From Cohnella sp. CFH 77786 (lineage in GTDB: Bacteria > Bacillota > Bacilli > Paenibacillales > Paenibacillaceae), in the NCBI RefSeq assembly GCF_019400745.1, contig NZ_WJIB01000012.1, positions 103,145-167,144 of the forward strand: DNA of 64,000 nucleotides, in the 5' to 3' direction. Position numbers and translations under genes: made by a program. Positions 7,151 through 16,260 of this stretch are shown here, in pieces; position 1 is the stretch's first letter; every line of letters begins with the position of its first letter. The notes under the pieces were generated by a model. It saw nothing but the letters and a program-made list of their open reading frames with translations. It searched no databases and was not told where the DNA came from.

Positions 7151-10063
7151 ATGTCTACGAACGAAGAACGCCTTCAGGACCGTTGGAGGCAGTTTTACGG
7201 CCCGAACCTGGGCTACATTCAGGAACAATACGAGCGTTACGCGCGCGATCCCGAAGCCGTGAGCCCGCATTACCGGGAGCTCTTCTCGCGACTGGGAGCG
7301 CCGGTGCTTCCCGAGGCGGAGACCGGTGTTGGGCAGCCGGCCGCGGCGGAACCGCTGACCGCTTCCGTCACCGGGGATCCGAATCTCATCCGGAAAGCGA
7401 TCTCGGCGGGTAAACTCGTCTGGAACATCCGCTCATACGGCCACTTGATCGCGGACATCGATCCGCTCGATATCGGCAAGAAAGCGGAAACCCGGATGCT
7501 GGAGCCCGAAACGTACGGCCTGAGCAAAGCCGATCTCGCAGCGCTTCCGGCGGAATGGGTTTGGCGGGATGCTCCATATCCCCTGGAGAACGGGTGGGAA
7601 GCGATCCGCAAGCTTCGGGAGGCCTATTCGGGCACCATCGCCTACGAATTCAGCCACGTCCATGACGAGCAAGAACGGGAATGGCTCAACCGGCAAGCGG
7701 AAGCGGAAATCCCGTCGGCTTCGCTCGGCCCGGAGGAGCGGCGGGCGCTGCTGGCCCGGATCGTCGCGGCGGAACAGTTCGAGGAGTTCCTGCAGCGGAC
7801 GTTCGTCGGCCAAAAAAGGTTTTCCGTGGAGGGCGTCGACGTGCTGGTCGCGATGGCGGAAGAAATCGTGCACGAGCTGACGAACGACGGGGCGCGCCAC
7901 ATCCTGATGGGAATGGCCCACCGCGGACGGTTGAACGTGCTGGCTCACGTGCTGGGCAAGCCGTACGGCAACATTTTTTCGGAATTCCATCATTCCCCCA
8001 ATAAAACCCTTATTCCGTCTGAAGGCTCCATCGGCATCAATTACGGGTGGACAGGCGACGTCAAATATCACCTGGGCGCGAACCGGTTCATTCCGTCCGG
8101 CGAGACGGCCGAAACCCGACTGACGCTGGCGAACAATCCGAGCCACCTGGAGTTCGTCGCCCCGGTCGTCGCGGGTTTCGCGCGTGCCGCCCAGGAAGAC
8201 CGAAGCCGGAAGGGAGCCCCCGTCCGCAACGTGGATGCGGCCGCCGCCATCGTCCTACATGGGGACGCCGCATTCCCCGGAGAAGGCATCGTGGCGGAGA
8301 CGCTGAACCTGAGCGATTTGCGCGGATATTCGACCGGCGGAACGATCCATGTCATCGTGAACAACCGGATCGGCTTCACCACGGGCACCTTCGATGCCCG
8401 TTCGACCCATTATGCGAGCGATCCGGCCAAAGGCTTCGAAATCCCGATCGTTCACGTTAACGCGGACGACCCGGAAGGATGCATCGCAGCCGCGCGGTTG
8501 GCTGCCGCCTACCGTACCCGGTTCCACAAGGATTTCCTGATCGACCTGGTCGGCTACCGGCGGTACGGCCATAACGAAACGGACGACCCGGAAACGACGC
8601 AGCCGCTTATCTACCGCAAAGTGAACGCCCACCCGACCGTCGCCTCCCTGTATGCCGACAAGCTGGTCCGCGAAGGCGCAGTAACCGCCGACGACGTGGA
8701 GCGGATGAAGCAGGACGAGATAAGCCGCCTCCGGGAAGCCTACGAGCAGGTGAAACGGCAAGAGCACCGGGATCCCGTTCATCAAACGCAGCCGGTTGCG
8801 GGTTTCAAGCCGGAACCGGAAATCGAAACCGCCGTCGACCCGGGGATGCTTCGCCGCCTCAATGAAGGCCTGCTCAAGAGGCCGGAAGGGTTCCGAATGT
8901 ATCCGAAGCTGCAGCGGATTTTGGAACGCCGGGCGAATGCCTTGGATGAGGGCGAGTTCGTGGACTGGGGCCATGCGGAGACGCTGGCGTTCGCCGCCAT
9001 TCTGGCGGACGGGCGGCCGATCCGGCTGAGCGGCCAGGACGCGGAACGGGCGACCTTCGCCCACCGCAACCTCGTGCTGCACGACTACGCGACGGGCGAA
9101 TCGTTCTGCCCGCTGCACCTGCTGCCGGAGGCGAAAGCTTCCTTCGCGATCCACAACAGTCCGCTGTCCGAAGCCGGCGTACTCGGATTCGAGTACGGGT
9201 ATAACGTGTACGCGCCCGACACGATGGTCATTTGGGAGGCGCAGTACGGGGACTTCGCCAACGCCGCGCAGGTGCTGATCGACCAGTTCATTTCGGCGGG
9301 TTATTCCAAATGGGCGCAGCGCTCCAGCTTAACGCTGCTGTTGCCGCACGGCTACGAAGGACAGGGCCCCGAGCACTCGAGCGCCCGGCTCGAGAGGTTC
9401 CTGCAGCTGTCCGCGGAAGGAAACTGGACGGTGGCCTACCTGAGCAGCGCCGCCCAATATTTTCACCTGCTGCGCTGCCAGGCGGCCATCTGCGGAACCG
9501 AAGCCGCACGGCCGCTCGTGCTGATGGCGCCCAAGAGCCTCATCCGCAATCCCCGTGTGGCCTCGCCCGCGTCGGAGCTGACCGGCGGCACCTTCCGCAA
9601 GGTGCTGGAGCAGCCCGGCCTGGGCGAACGGCCGGACCGGGTGGAGCGGCTCGTCCTGTGCACGGGCAAAATCGCGATCGACCTCGCCGAGGCACTCGAG
9701 AAAACGGCCGCGGATCCGGAGGACACGAAGGACTGGCTGCATATTCTTCGGATCGAGCAGCTCTATCCGTTTCCGGCCGAGGAAATCGCGTCGAGGCTCA
9801 CGCGGTTTCCGAACGTGAAAGAGATTTGCTGGGTGCAGGAAGAGCCCCAGAACATGGGGTCCTGGGGCTACATGGAGTCCCGCATCCGCACGTTGACGCC
9901 GGCCGCCGCTGCCGTCCGGTATATCGGGAGGCCGGAGCGCGCGAGTCCGGCCAGCGGTTTTCAGCAAGTACACAGCTTCGAGCAGCAGCTCATCGTGTCG
10001 CAGGCGCTCACGCCGCCGAAATCGCGCGCTGCTCAGACGACGGGAGGGAACGGGGATGTTTGA
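7151..10063 (+). CDS. odhA: 2-oxoglutarate dehydrogenase E1 component
   Basis: The 970-residue protein starts [12 protein letters not shown] and is the thiamine-diphosphate-dependent decarboxylase of the TCA-cycle 2-oxoglutarate dehydrogenase complex. Visible landmarks are [30 protein letters not shown] near residue 370 (thiamine diphosphate/metal region), VNNRIGFTT and YGHNETDDP. The ATG at 7151 follows GAGGTG. The frame is open further upstream to 7034 but lacks a ribosome binding site there. It overlaps odhB by 8 bases, so translation is coupled. Length is normal for the family. Confidence 0.97.
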   Translation: MSTNEERLQDRWRQFYGPNLGYIQEQYERYARDPEAVSPHYRELFSRLGAPVLPEAETGVGQPAAAEPLTASVTGDPNLIRKAISAGKLVWNIRSYGHLIADIDPLDIGKKAETRMLEPETYGLSKADLAALPAEWVWRDAPYPLENGWEAIRKLREAYSGTIAYEFSHVHDEQEREWLNRQAEAEIPSASLGPEERRALLARIVAAEQFEEFLQRTFVGQKRFSVEGVDVLVAMAEEIVHELTNDGARHILMGMAHRGRLNVLAHVLGKPYGNIFSEFHHSPNKTLIPSEGSIGINYGWTGDVKYHLGANRFIPSGETAETRLTLANNPSHLEFVAPVVAGFARAAQEDRSRKGAPVRNVDAAAAIVLHGDAAFPGEGIVAETLNLSDLRGYSTGGTIHVIVNNRIGFTTGTFDARSTHYASDPAKGFEIPIVHVNADDPEGCIAAARLAAAYRTRFHKDFLIDLVGYRRYGHNETDDPETTQPLIYRKVNAHPTVASLYADKLVREGAVTADDVERMKQDEISRLREAYEQVKRQEHRDPVHQTQPVAGFKPEPEIETAVDPGMLRRLNEGLLKRPEGFRMYPKLQRILERRANALDEGEFVDWGHAETLAFAAILADGRPIRLSGQDAERATFAHRNLVLHDYATGESFCPLHLLPEAKASFAIHNSPLSEAGVLGFEYGYNVYAPDTMVIWEAQYGDFANAAQVLIDQFISAGYSKWAQRSSLTLLLPHGYEGQGPEHSSARLERFLQLSAEGNWTVAYLSSAAQYFHLLRCQAAICGTEAARPLVLMAPKSLIRNPRVASPASELTGGTFRKVLEQPGLGERPDRVERLVLCTGKIAIDLAEALEKTAADPEDTKDWLHILRIEQLYPFPAEEIASRLTRFPNVKEICWVQEEPQNMGSWGYMESRIRTLTPAAAAVRYIGRPERASPASGFQQVHSFEQQLIVSQALTPPKSRAAQTTGGNGDV

Positions 10064-11378
10064 GGTCAAAGTGCCGGCCATGGGCGAATCGATTACCGAG
10101 GGCACCATCTCCAAATGGGCCGTCAGGGCCGGCGATGAAGTCAAGGAAGGCGACCTCCTGCTGGAGCTGGAAACGGACAAGGTGAACCTGGAGATCAGCG
10201 CGGAGCAGAGCGGGTTCGTGCAACAGATCCTCCGGCAGGAAGGCGATACCGTGCAGATCGGGGAAGTGGTTGCCGTCCTCGGCTCCGCGCGGGAGGGCGT
10301 CGGGACGGCGTCCGCCGCGGCGGTGCCTTCGGCCCCTGTTGCGGCAACGGAACGCCCGGCTTCAGCGGCACCCGCCACGGAGGCGCCGGTCCCGGCAACA
10401 CCGGCGGCTTCTGCGGCGGATACGCAGGCCGCCCGGATCGACGCGCCGCCCTCCGGCGATGCTGCGGCGGGACCGTCCGCTTCGCCGGCCGCCCGCAAGC
10501 TGGCGCGGGAGAGAGGCATCGACCTGAACCGGGTCGATGCCCGCGATCCGCTCGGCCGCGTCTACCCGGCCGACGTCCGCTCCTCGGCGGGCGCCGCCCA
10601 GCCGGCTCCCGCCGGGCGAACGCCGCCGCCGCAGGCGCTGCCTTCCGCGGCGGTTGGCCTCCCCGCTGCCCCGGGCAAGCCGGAGCAGCGTCAGCGCATG
10701 TCCCGCCGGCGGGCCACGATCGCCAGGCGCCTCGTCGAAGCGCAGCGCACCGCCGCGATGCTGACGACGTTCAACGAAGTGGACATGACGGCCATCCTCG
10801 ATGTCCGCAAACGCCGCAAGCAGTCGTTCCAGGATAAGTACGAGGTGAATCTCGGCTTCATGTCCTTCTTCACGAAGGCGGTTGTCGGCGCGCTCAAGGC
10901 TTTCCCGCTTCTGAACGCGGAGATCGACGGCGAGGACATCGTCACCAAGCAATATTACGACATCGGCATCGCCGTCGCGGCGAAGGAAGGGCTCGTCGTC
11001 CCCGTCGTCCGAGACGCCGACCGCCTCAGCTTCGCCGAAATAGAGCGGACGATCGGACAGCTGGCGGCCAAAGCCCGCAGCAACTCGCTGGAGCTCTCCG
11101 ATTTGCAGGGAGGCACGTTCACCATCACGAACGGCGGCGTATTCGGCTCGCTTCTGTCGACCCCCATCCTGAACGCTCCCCAGGTCGGCATTCTGGGCAT
11201 GCACAAAATCCAGCTCCGCCCCGTCGCCATCGACCAGGAGCGGATGGCCAACCGGCCGATGATGTACATCGCTCTATCGTACGACCACCGCATCGTGGAC
11301 GGCGCGGAAGCCGTACAGTTCCTGGTCAAGGTGAAGGAAATGCTGGAAGACCCGGAAACCCTTCTGCTCGAGGGTTAG
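10056..11378 (+). CDS. odhB: dihydrolipoyllysine succinyltransferase (2-oxoglutarate dehydrogenase E2)
   Basis: The 440-residue protein has an N-terminal lipoyl domain with lipoyl-lysine K42 in ETDKVN. A long Ala/Pro linker and an E3-binding domain ([16 protein letters not shown], about 148-185) follow, then a second Ala/Pro linker and the acyltransferase domain. The catalytic motif SYDHRIVDG carries His411 and Asp415. E2 transfers the succinyl group to CoA and is the core of the complex. The E3 gene is not in the window. A strong terminator follows. Confidence 0.97.
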   Translation: MFEVKVPAMGESITEGTISKWAVRAGDEVKEGDLLLELETDKVNLEISAEQSGFVQQILRQEGDTVQIGEVVAVLGSAREGVGTASAAAVPSAPVAATERPASAAPATEAPVPATPAASAADTQAARIDAPPSGDAAAGPSASPAARKLARERGIDLNRVDARDPLGRVYPADVRSSAGAAQPAPAGRTPPPQALPSAAVGLPAAPGKPEQRQRMSRRRATIARRLVEAQRTAAMLTTFNEVDMTAILDVRKRRKQSFQDKYEVNLGFMSFFTKAVVGALKAFPLLNAEIDGEDIVTKQYYDIGIAVAAKEGLVVPVVRDADRLSFAEIERTIGQLAAKARSNSLELSDLQGGTFTITNGGVFGSLLSTPILNAPQVGILGMHKIQLRPVAIDQERMANRPMMYIALSYDHRIVDGAEAVQFLVKVKEMLEDPETLLLEG

Positions 11379-11390
11379 GCAGCCAAAACA

Positions 11391-11438
11391 AAAACGGAAG
11401 GCCGGACATGTTTCCGCATGAACCCGGCCTTCCGTTTT
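11391..11438 (+). terminator. rho-independent terminator after odhAB
   Basis: AAAACGGAAGGCCGG and CCGGCCTTCCGTTTT form a perfect 15-bp stem ending in TTTTATTTT. It closes the odhAB transcript. Its complementary A-run could also end the opposing MarR transcript. Confidence 0.93.
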
Positions 11439-11519
11439 ATTTTCACTACAAGCCCACTTGATCCAGCAGAAGGCGGAAATAAGACGCTCAGGCAACGTTA
11501 TCGTTTGTCAGCCGATCGT

Positions 11520-11966
11520 TTATGGCCTTTGCGAAAGCTGAAGCAACACGCCCATGAATTCCCGCTTGCCTTCTCCGATGCCCGAGAAGAACGACCGGTC
11601 CGCCGCTTCCACGGCCTGGACGGCCCGCGAAGCCAATTCGCTTCCGGCCGGGGTCGTGGTAATCACGTTCGCCCTCGTATCGCGGGGATGCGGGCTGCGC
11701 TTGATGTATCCCTTCTTCTCGAGCGTGCGCAGCACCTGCGAGGTCACGTTCACGTCCATCTTCGCGTGTTGCGCCAATTGCACCTGCGTCACGCCCCCAT
11801 CGCCCCCGCGTTCGTTGAGCCACTTCGTCGAGAAAAGCAGCACGAACTGGGGATGCGTCAGCTCGAGCGGATCAAGGGCCCGCCTGATCTCTCTCTGCCA
11901 CAGGTTCGTCACCTGCCAGAGCAAGAAACCCGGGCTTTGCTTCGCTTCTTTGAATTCCGAATCCAT
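11520..11966 (-). CDS. MarR family transcriptional regulator
   Basis: The 148-residue protein has the MarR winged-helix layout: helical N-terminus, VTQVQLAQHAKMDVNVTSQVL as the recognition-helix region, LEKKGYIKRSPHPRDTRAN as the wing, then C-terminal dimerisation helices. The ATG follows GGAGGAA. The start lies 95 bases inside the end of the EVE-domain gene, a larger overlap than usual. It is the last gene of a three-gene operon. Control of the operon promoter (palindrome 12879-12896) is inferred. Confidence 0.9.
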   Translation of the reverse strand: MDSEFKEAKQSPGFLLWQVTNLWQREIRRALDPLELTHPQFVLLFSTKWLNERGGDGGVTQVQLAQHAKMDVNVTSQVLRTLEKKGYIKRSPHPRDTRANVITTTPAGSELASRAVQAVEAADRSFFSGIGEGKREFMGVLLQLSQRP

Positions 11967-12429
11967 TCGATTCCTCCGGCAACTCGCTTAGCATGCAGCG
12001 CGCAATCGTCAGGAAGTCTTCCCGCCCGATCTCGAAATGTCCCGTCCGAAACAGATAGCCCCAGTTCCGATTGCCGCGCGTGAAGCTCAGGCGGTCCAGC
12101 AGGCCGCCGATCCTCGTTTCCTTACACTGAGTATAACGAATGTTGCGACGGAAGGGTACAAAATCGTCGGACATCCGATAAGGATAGACGGCCTCGTCCT
12201 CCACCTGCCCGATCGCGGTGAAAGCCTGCAAAGGCTCCCCTTGCGCGAAGGCGGTGCGGGGAGAGTAGTAAATCAGCCAATCGCCCCGATTCATCTTGCG
12301 CAGCGGCGCCGCCTTCCCATGGCACAGCTGGGCGAAACCGCCCTGCACGCCGAGCCTCACATGGGAGGCGGACACGACGCCGATCCAAAACCGGGTTTTC
12401 TCATCCAACCGCATCGACTCAACCGGCAA
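11872..12429 (-). CDS. EVE-domain (PUA-like) protein
   Basis: The 185-residue frame has FWIGVVSASHVRLGVQGGFAQL at its start and KMNRGDWLIYYSP, matching the EVE/UPF0310 family. That fold is related to YTH and PUA domains that recognise modified bases. Start: TTG at 12427-12429, just downstream of AAAGGAGG and overlapping the end of the preceding gene. An ATG at 12414 is possible but poorly spaced. The last about 30 residues overlap the MarR gene and look less conserved. The role is unknown. Confidence 0.8.
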   Translation of the reverse strand: MPVESMRLDEKTRFWIGVVSASHVRLGVQGGFAQLCHGKAAPLRKMNRGDWLIYYSPRTAFAQGEPLQAFTAIGQVEDEAVYPYRMSDDFVPFRRNIRYTQCKETRIGGLLDRLSFTRGNRNWGYLFRTGHFEIGREDFLTIARCMLSELPEESNGFGIQRSEAKPGFLALAGDEPVAERDQAGP

Positions 12430-12859
12430 GCTGCCCCTCCTTTCTCAGCGCCAACGCGGCAAGTCCCTCGATCGTATGTGGGATCCCCTCGGCCATGCCG
12501 GCTCCGATTTCCGGCCCCAGCGTCTCTGCATTCGGGCCGGAAATGGTGACTTTGTGCTTCACCTGCGTCCCCGCGGGGCCCTCTTCCAGCCGATGGGAGA
12601 ACCGGATTTCGATCCCCGCGCCGGGGATCCGCGTGAGATCCGAGAATCCTCGCAGCGGTTCCACTTCCGTCAATTCGAACGGAAGCCTCTCCTGTCCTTC
12701 CGGTTTCAAGTACCCTTGGGTGCCCACTGCGAAAGGCCCGTCCAGCGAAGCTTCCTCGATTCCCCGATCCCATTCCGTCCAAGTCGAGATATCGCTGTAA
12801 AGCGCCCAAATTGTTGCCGCTTTCGCCTTCGTCGTCACCGTGTGCTCGAATTCCCACAT
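12419..12859 (-). CDS. SRPBCC (START-like) family protein
   Basis: The 146-residue protein starts MWEFEHTVTT and carries WALYSDISTWTEWDRGI, typical of the polyketide-cyclase/SRPBCC ligand-binding fold. It binds hydrophobic ligands in related proteins, but nothing shows which here. ATG 12859 is preferred over ATG 12877 because GGAGGG lies between them, 10 bases before 12859. First gene of the SRPBCC-EVE-MarR operon. Confidence 0.8.
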   Translation of the reverse strand: MWEFEHTVTTKAKAATIWALYSDISTWTEWDRGIEEASLDGPFAVGTQGYLKPEGQERLPFELTEVEPLRGFSDLTRIPGAGIEIRFSHRLEEGPAGTQVKHKVTISGPNAETLGPEIGAGMAEGIPHTIEGLAALALRKEGQLAG

Positions 12860-12878
12860 TTCCGCATCGCCCTCCATT

Positions 12879-12935
12879 TAATATGCATTAATATTATCTG
12901 TTTATTAGATTATATTTACACATATTATTTGTCAA
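12879..12935 (-). promoter_or_regulatory. promoter and inverted-repeat operator of the SRPBCC-EVE-marR operon
   Basis: On the minus strand TTGACA (12930-12935), a 17-base spacer and TAATCT (12907-12912) form a good sigma-A promoter. Immediately downstream TAATAT-GCATTA-ATATTA (12879-12896) is an 18-base inverted repeat placed to block transcription. Binding by the operon's own MarR protein is inferred. Confidence 0.75.
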
Positions 12936-12998
12936 GACTAACGCGCCTCAGCATGCTGGAGAAACAGGGACGGGAGCCCGTGAATGGCGTCACAAGCA

Positions 12999-13033
12999 AA
13001 GAGGCACAACGGGATAACCCCGTCATGCCTCTT
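12999..13033 (-). terminator. rho-independent terminator
   Basis: AAGAGGCA and TGCCTCTT flank an inner ACGGG/CCCGT pair. On the minus strand the stem is followed by TGCTTGT, a weak T-rich tail. It is suitably placed after the membrane-protein gene that ends at 13052. Confidence 0.6.
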
Positions 13034-13051
13034 CATGCTTAAGAATTCCCC

Positions 13052-13558
13052 TCAAACCGCTTTCCGCTTCCAGCCGACCAGCAGGATCACCCCCACCAGG
13101 ATCAGCAGCATCGCCATGATCGGCTGCCCTGTGAAACGGTTGATCAGCGTGCCGATCGAGAAAACCAAGAAGAACAGCACCGACAGCACGGTCAGGATAT
13201 TGATCGGGATGAGCAGCCATTTGTTCCGGTTGCCGAAGAAGTAGAATTCGAACAACCCGACCGCCGGCGCGAAAATGAACCCCGGCCACATGTACCCCCA
13301 GCCGTCCGTCAGCATGGCAAACTGGCACACGAGCCCCGCCGTGACGAGGACGCCTCCCGGGATCAGCAGTCCCGCCCCCCTTCTCTCCAGCATGGAGAAA
13401 TACATCCAATGGAAAAACAACCCCAGCGGAATCACGAACAGGCTCGGCCACAGATAGCCGATCATCGTTCCCGTCCCGATCGCCTCTCCCCGGCCGAAAT
13501 ACAGCATGAGACCTCCGACCGCCAAGAGGCCGATTCCCATAAGCGTACGAGTATTCAA
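13052..13558 (-). CDS. integral membrane protein of unknown function
   Basis: The 168-residue protein has about five hydrophobic helices (IGLLAVGGLMLYFG, IGYLWPSLFVIPLGLFF, GGVLVTAGLVCQF and two near the C-terminus). It ends GWKRKAV, putting a positive tail probably inside. Start: TTG at 13558, directly after AGAGGAGGAGAAAAA. The frame extending to 13579 would start inside that Shine-Dalgarno sequence. It resembles LiaI/LiaF-type membrane sensors only in general layout. Function is not assigned. Confidence 0.7.
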   Translation of the reverse strand: MNTRTLMGIGLLAVGGLMLYFGRGEAIGTGTMIGYLWPSLFVIPLGLFFHWMYFSMLERRGAGLLIPGGVLVTAGLVCQFAMLTDGWGYMWPGFIFAPAVGLFEFYFFGNRNKWLLIPINILTVLSVLFFLVFSIGTLINRFTGQPIMAMLLILVGVILLVGWKRKAV

Positions 13559-13713
13559 TTTTTCTCCTCCTCTTATCATCGCAAACCCATCTTCTTCATG
13601 CCATCATCTTACAGCAGAGGTCCTGGATTGACTACCAGCCTGAGCCAAGGAAAGACCTGGACCAAAGTCTGATTTCCGCCCGATTACCCGTCATTCCGCG
13701 GCTTTTATACTTT

Positions 13714-13757
13714 TTTAAGATTTGGTTTAGAGGTCTTTTAGAGCCGGGGGATACGAT
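13714..13757 (+). promoter_or_regulatory. 11-bp phased direct repeats, probable response-regulator site
   Basis: TTTAGAG occurs at 13726-13732 and 13737-13743, exactly 11 bases apart. A weaker TTAAGAT at 13715 is in the same phase. A -10-like TACGAT lies at 13752-13757. Direct repeats with 11-bp spacing over the -35 region are typical of PhoB/OmpR-type sites. The operon encodes such a regulator (17727-18419). Confidence 0.5.
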
Positions 13758-13802
13758 GAGATAGGAAAGCTTTCCAAAAAAACGAAGCAATGGAGGATTA
13801 CG

Positions 13803-14684
13803 ATGAACAAGAAATGGTGGATGGCGGGGGCTGGCTTGACGCTCGGCGCGGCGATGCTGACGGTCGGCGGATTATCCGCGATGGCGAATACGTCCGGGTA
13901 CGAAGCGTACAAATCTGCGCTCAAAAACACGCATGCGCAAACGAGCTTGACGGCCCAAGCGGAGCTCACCGTCACCGACAACGGAACGGCGCTGCTGAAG
14001 GGCAATGCGAACGTGAAATGGAACGAAGACGCGGATGCCCAGAGCGTGGCCGCGACTTTCGCGGACGGTACGACGACGCGTTCCATGGACGTGTATCGGC
14101 AGGACGGGAAAGTGATCGTGAAGGACGGAGACAGCGACGTGTACAAAGTGTTGAAGACGGATGATCCGCAAGAGGAAGCAAAGTGGAAAGCCGGCGGACA
14201 CGAGCCGCCGAAAGCGGTGGAGCAAGCGATCGACCTGCTTGCCGGCCATATGCGGGAGCTCGCGGCGGTGAAAAGCGAATCGGACGGCGGCAAGCACGCC
14301 TCGCTCCATTTGACAGGAAGCCAAATTCCCGCCGCCTTGAACGCCGCCGTGATGCTGCTTGCTTCGGGAGCGGCCGACCATGATTTCGGCAAGCCGGCCG
14401 GCGCGGATCACCCGGACGTCAAGCTTCCGGAATTGACTGAAGACATCCGGGTCGAAGCCGTGAACCTGGACGCCGATATTACGCCGGACAACGTGCTGGA
14501 GCGGCAAACCGCGGAAATCCGCGTCTCGGGCACGGACGCCGGAGGCAAGACGCACGACCTCGTCTTGGGTCTCCGAATCGACTTCACGGACGCGAATCGC
14601 ACATCGCCGGACCGGATCGATTTGACGGGCAAGCCGACGGAAGAAATCAAACCCCAAGAGAACGGGCGCGGCTGGCACCGCTAA
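13803..14684 (+). CDS. exported protein of unknown function, first gene of an ABC/two-component operon
   Basis: The 293-residue protein has a signal peptide at residues 1-28 (KKWW, hydrophobic core, SAMA|N) and no other membrane segment. The mature part has N/D/T-rich beta-type sequence such as SLTAQAELTVTDNGTALLKGN. It resembles envelope LolA/DUF-type lipid-binding-like folds only loosely. GGAGG is 6-8 bases before the ATG. It lies ahead of an ABC exporter and a two-component system and could be their sensor accessory or substrate, which is inference. Confidence 0.7.
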   Translation: MNKKWWMAGAGLTLGAAMLTVGGLSAMANTSGYEAYKSALKNTHAQTSLTAQAELTVTDNGTALLKGNANVKWNEDADAQSVAATFADGTTTRSMDVYRQDGKVIVKDGDSDVYKVLKTDDPQEEAKWKAGGHEPPKAVEQAIDLLAGHMRELAAVKSESDGGKHASLHLTGSQIPAALNAAVMLLASGAADHDFGKPAGADHPDVKLPELTEDIRVEAVNLDADITPDNVLERQTAEIRVSGTDAGGKTHDLVLGLRIDFTDANRTSPDRIDLTGKPTEEIKPQENGRGWHR

Positions 14685-14757
14685 GCGCCGGACGGAACGG
14701 GCGGCCCCGCTGCCCGTTTCCCCGAGCCATGCCGCCCTCGAAAGGAGACAACCCGCT

Positions 14758-15486
14758 TTGAACACCTTGCTGCAAGCAGACCAAGTCACGAAGCGTTACG
14801 GAAACGGACGGGGAGTCCGGGAAGTTAGCTTGGAGATTTCGAGAGGCGATATTTTCGGATTGATCGGCCCCAACGGCGCAGGCAAAACGACGCTGCTCAA
14901 AATGCTCGTCGGCCTTGCGCGCCCGGATTCGGGCACGATCCGTTTGTTCGGCCATTCCTTGGCGGACCGGTTCGAACGGGCGATGGCCGGCGTCGGCTGC
15001 CTGATCGAAACCGCGGACGCCTACGAATATATGAGCGCCTACGACAACTTGAAGCTGGCCGCCCGCTTCTACCCGGACCTTCCGAAGACAAGGATCGAGG
15101 AAGCGCTGGAGCAAGTCGGCCTTGCCCCGTACCGGAAGGAGAAGGTCGCCGGCTACTCGCTCGGCATGAAGCAGCGGCTCGCGCTCGCGTCCGCGCTGCT
15201 CTCCCGCCCGGAGCTCGTCGTGCTGGACGAACCGGCGAACGGCCTCGATGTCGAAGGCATGGCCGACGTTCGCCGGACAGTCACGCGGCTGTCGCGCGAC
15301 CAAGGCATTACGTTCCTCATCTCCAGCCATCTGATTCACGACCTGGGCATGATCGCCAGCCGCATCGGCATCATGAAGGACGGCAGCTTGATCCGCCAAG
15401 GAGCGGCGCGGGATCTGCTGCCGGACGGACATTCGCTCGAGGATTACGTCCTTGCGGAACTCCGAACGGCGAAGGAGGCGGTATAA
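14758..15486 (+). CDS. ABC transporter ATP-binding protein (bacitracin-export/DrrA type)
   Basis: The 242-residue ATPase has Walker A GPNGAGKTT near residue 40, signature YSLGMKQRLALA near 137, Walker B LVVLDEP near 158 and an H-loop in SSHLIHDL. It is similar in layout to BcrA/YxlF ATPases that work with a separate ABC-2 permease. The TTG start is preceded by AAAGGAG about 10 bases upstream; no nearer ATG exists. The next gene is the permease. Confidence 0.92.
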   Translation: MNTLLQADQVTKRYGNGRGVREVSLEISRGDIFGLIGPNGAGKTTLLKMLVGLARPDSGTIRLFGHSLADRFERAMAGVGCLIETADAYEYMSAYDNLKLAARFYPDLPKTRIEEALEQVGLAPYRKEKVAGYSLGMKQRLALASALLSRPELVVLDEPANGLDVEGMADVRRTVTRLSRDQGITFLISSHLIHDLGMIASRIGIMKDGSLIRQGAARDLLPDGHSLEDYVLAELRTAKEAV

Positions 15487-15487
15487 C

Positions 15488-16237
15488 GTGCATAGCTTCT
15501 ATGCGAGTTTCGCGGGCGAGCTGGAAAAAACGTGGGCGCGGCGGAGGACGAAAGGGTTCCTGCTGCTGACCGTTCTGTTGCCGGCGGTTTCCGCCCTGCT
15601 GCTCGGTTACGCGCAAGATCGTTCGGCGGTGATCGCCGGGCTCGGGAGCAATCTCCCGCTGATCCTGCTGAACCTGTATACGTTCGCCGTGCTTCCGCTC
15701 TTCATGATGATGACCGCTGCGGATTCCTTCGCCGGGGAAACGGCCGCGCGAACGATGAAGCTCCTGCTCGTTCGCCCGGTCACGCGGGCCAAAGTGTTCG
15801 CGTCGAAGGCGCTCGCCGTGGCCGCCTTCGTAGCCGCCCTGCTCGCGGCGCTCTGGGTCGTGTCCACGCTGGCGCAAGGACTCGCGGCCGGTTTCGGCGG
15901 AGCGTCCGAGACACTGGACGATTTGAAGGCATATGCGGCCGCTTGGGTGCCGATGATGGCCATCGGTTCGATCGCGATCTTCATGGCCCAATGGTTCCGC
16001 CAAAGCTCCGGCGCCATGGCGCTGATCATCCTTCTCTACGCCGCCGCCAAGCTGCTTCCCCTCGCGTTTCCGCAGCTGTCCGTCTGGTCCGTCTTCTCCT
16101 ACACGGACTGGCACTTGCTCTGGATCGGCAGCGGCGCGCCAGCCGGCAAACTCGCCAATACGTTCGTCCTGCTCGCCGCTTATTGTATAATGGCTTATAC
16201 GGCAGGCTGGATTTTATTTGAAAGAAAAGAGCATTAA
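15488..16237 (+). CDS. ABC-2 type permease
   Basis: The 249-residue protein has about six membrane helices (for example GFLLLTVLLPAVSALLLGYA and LYTFAVLPLFMMMTAADSF). The latter and ETAARTMKLLLVRPV are typical of the ABC-2 permease family. GTG 15488 is the chosen start, with AAGGAGG 9 bases upstream. The longer frame from 15452 begins inside the ATPase gene. The transported compound is unknown. It is probably co-transcribed with the preceding ATPase and following kinase. Confidence 0.88.
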   Translation: MHSFYASFAGELEKTWARRRTKGFLLLTVLLPAVSALLLGYAQDRSAVIAGLGSNLPLILLNLYTFAVLPLFMMMTAADSFAGETAARTMKLLLVRPVTRAKVFASKALAVAAFVAALLAALWVVSTLAQGLAAGFGGASETLDDLKAYAAAWVPMMAIGSIAIFMAQWFRQSSGAMALIILLYAAAKLLPLAFPQLSVWSVFSYTDWHLLWIGSGAPAGKLANTFVLLAAYCIMAYTAGWILFERKEH

Positions 16238-16260
16238 CCGTCCCCGGAGGAGATCCGAAC

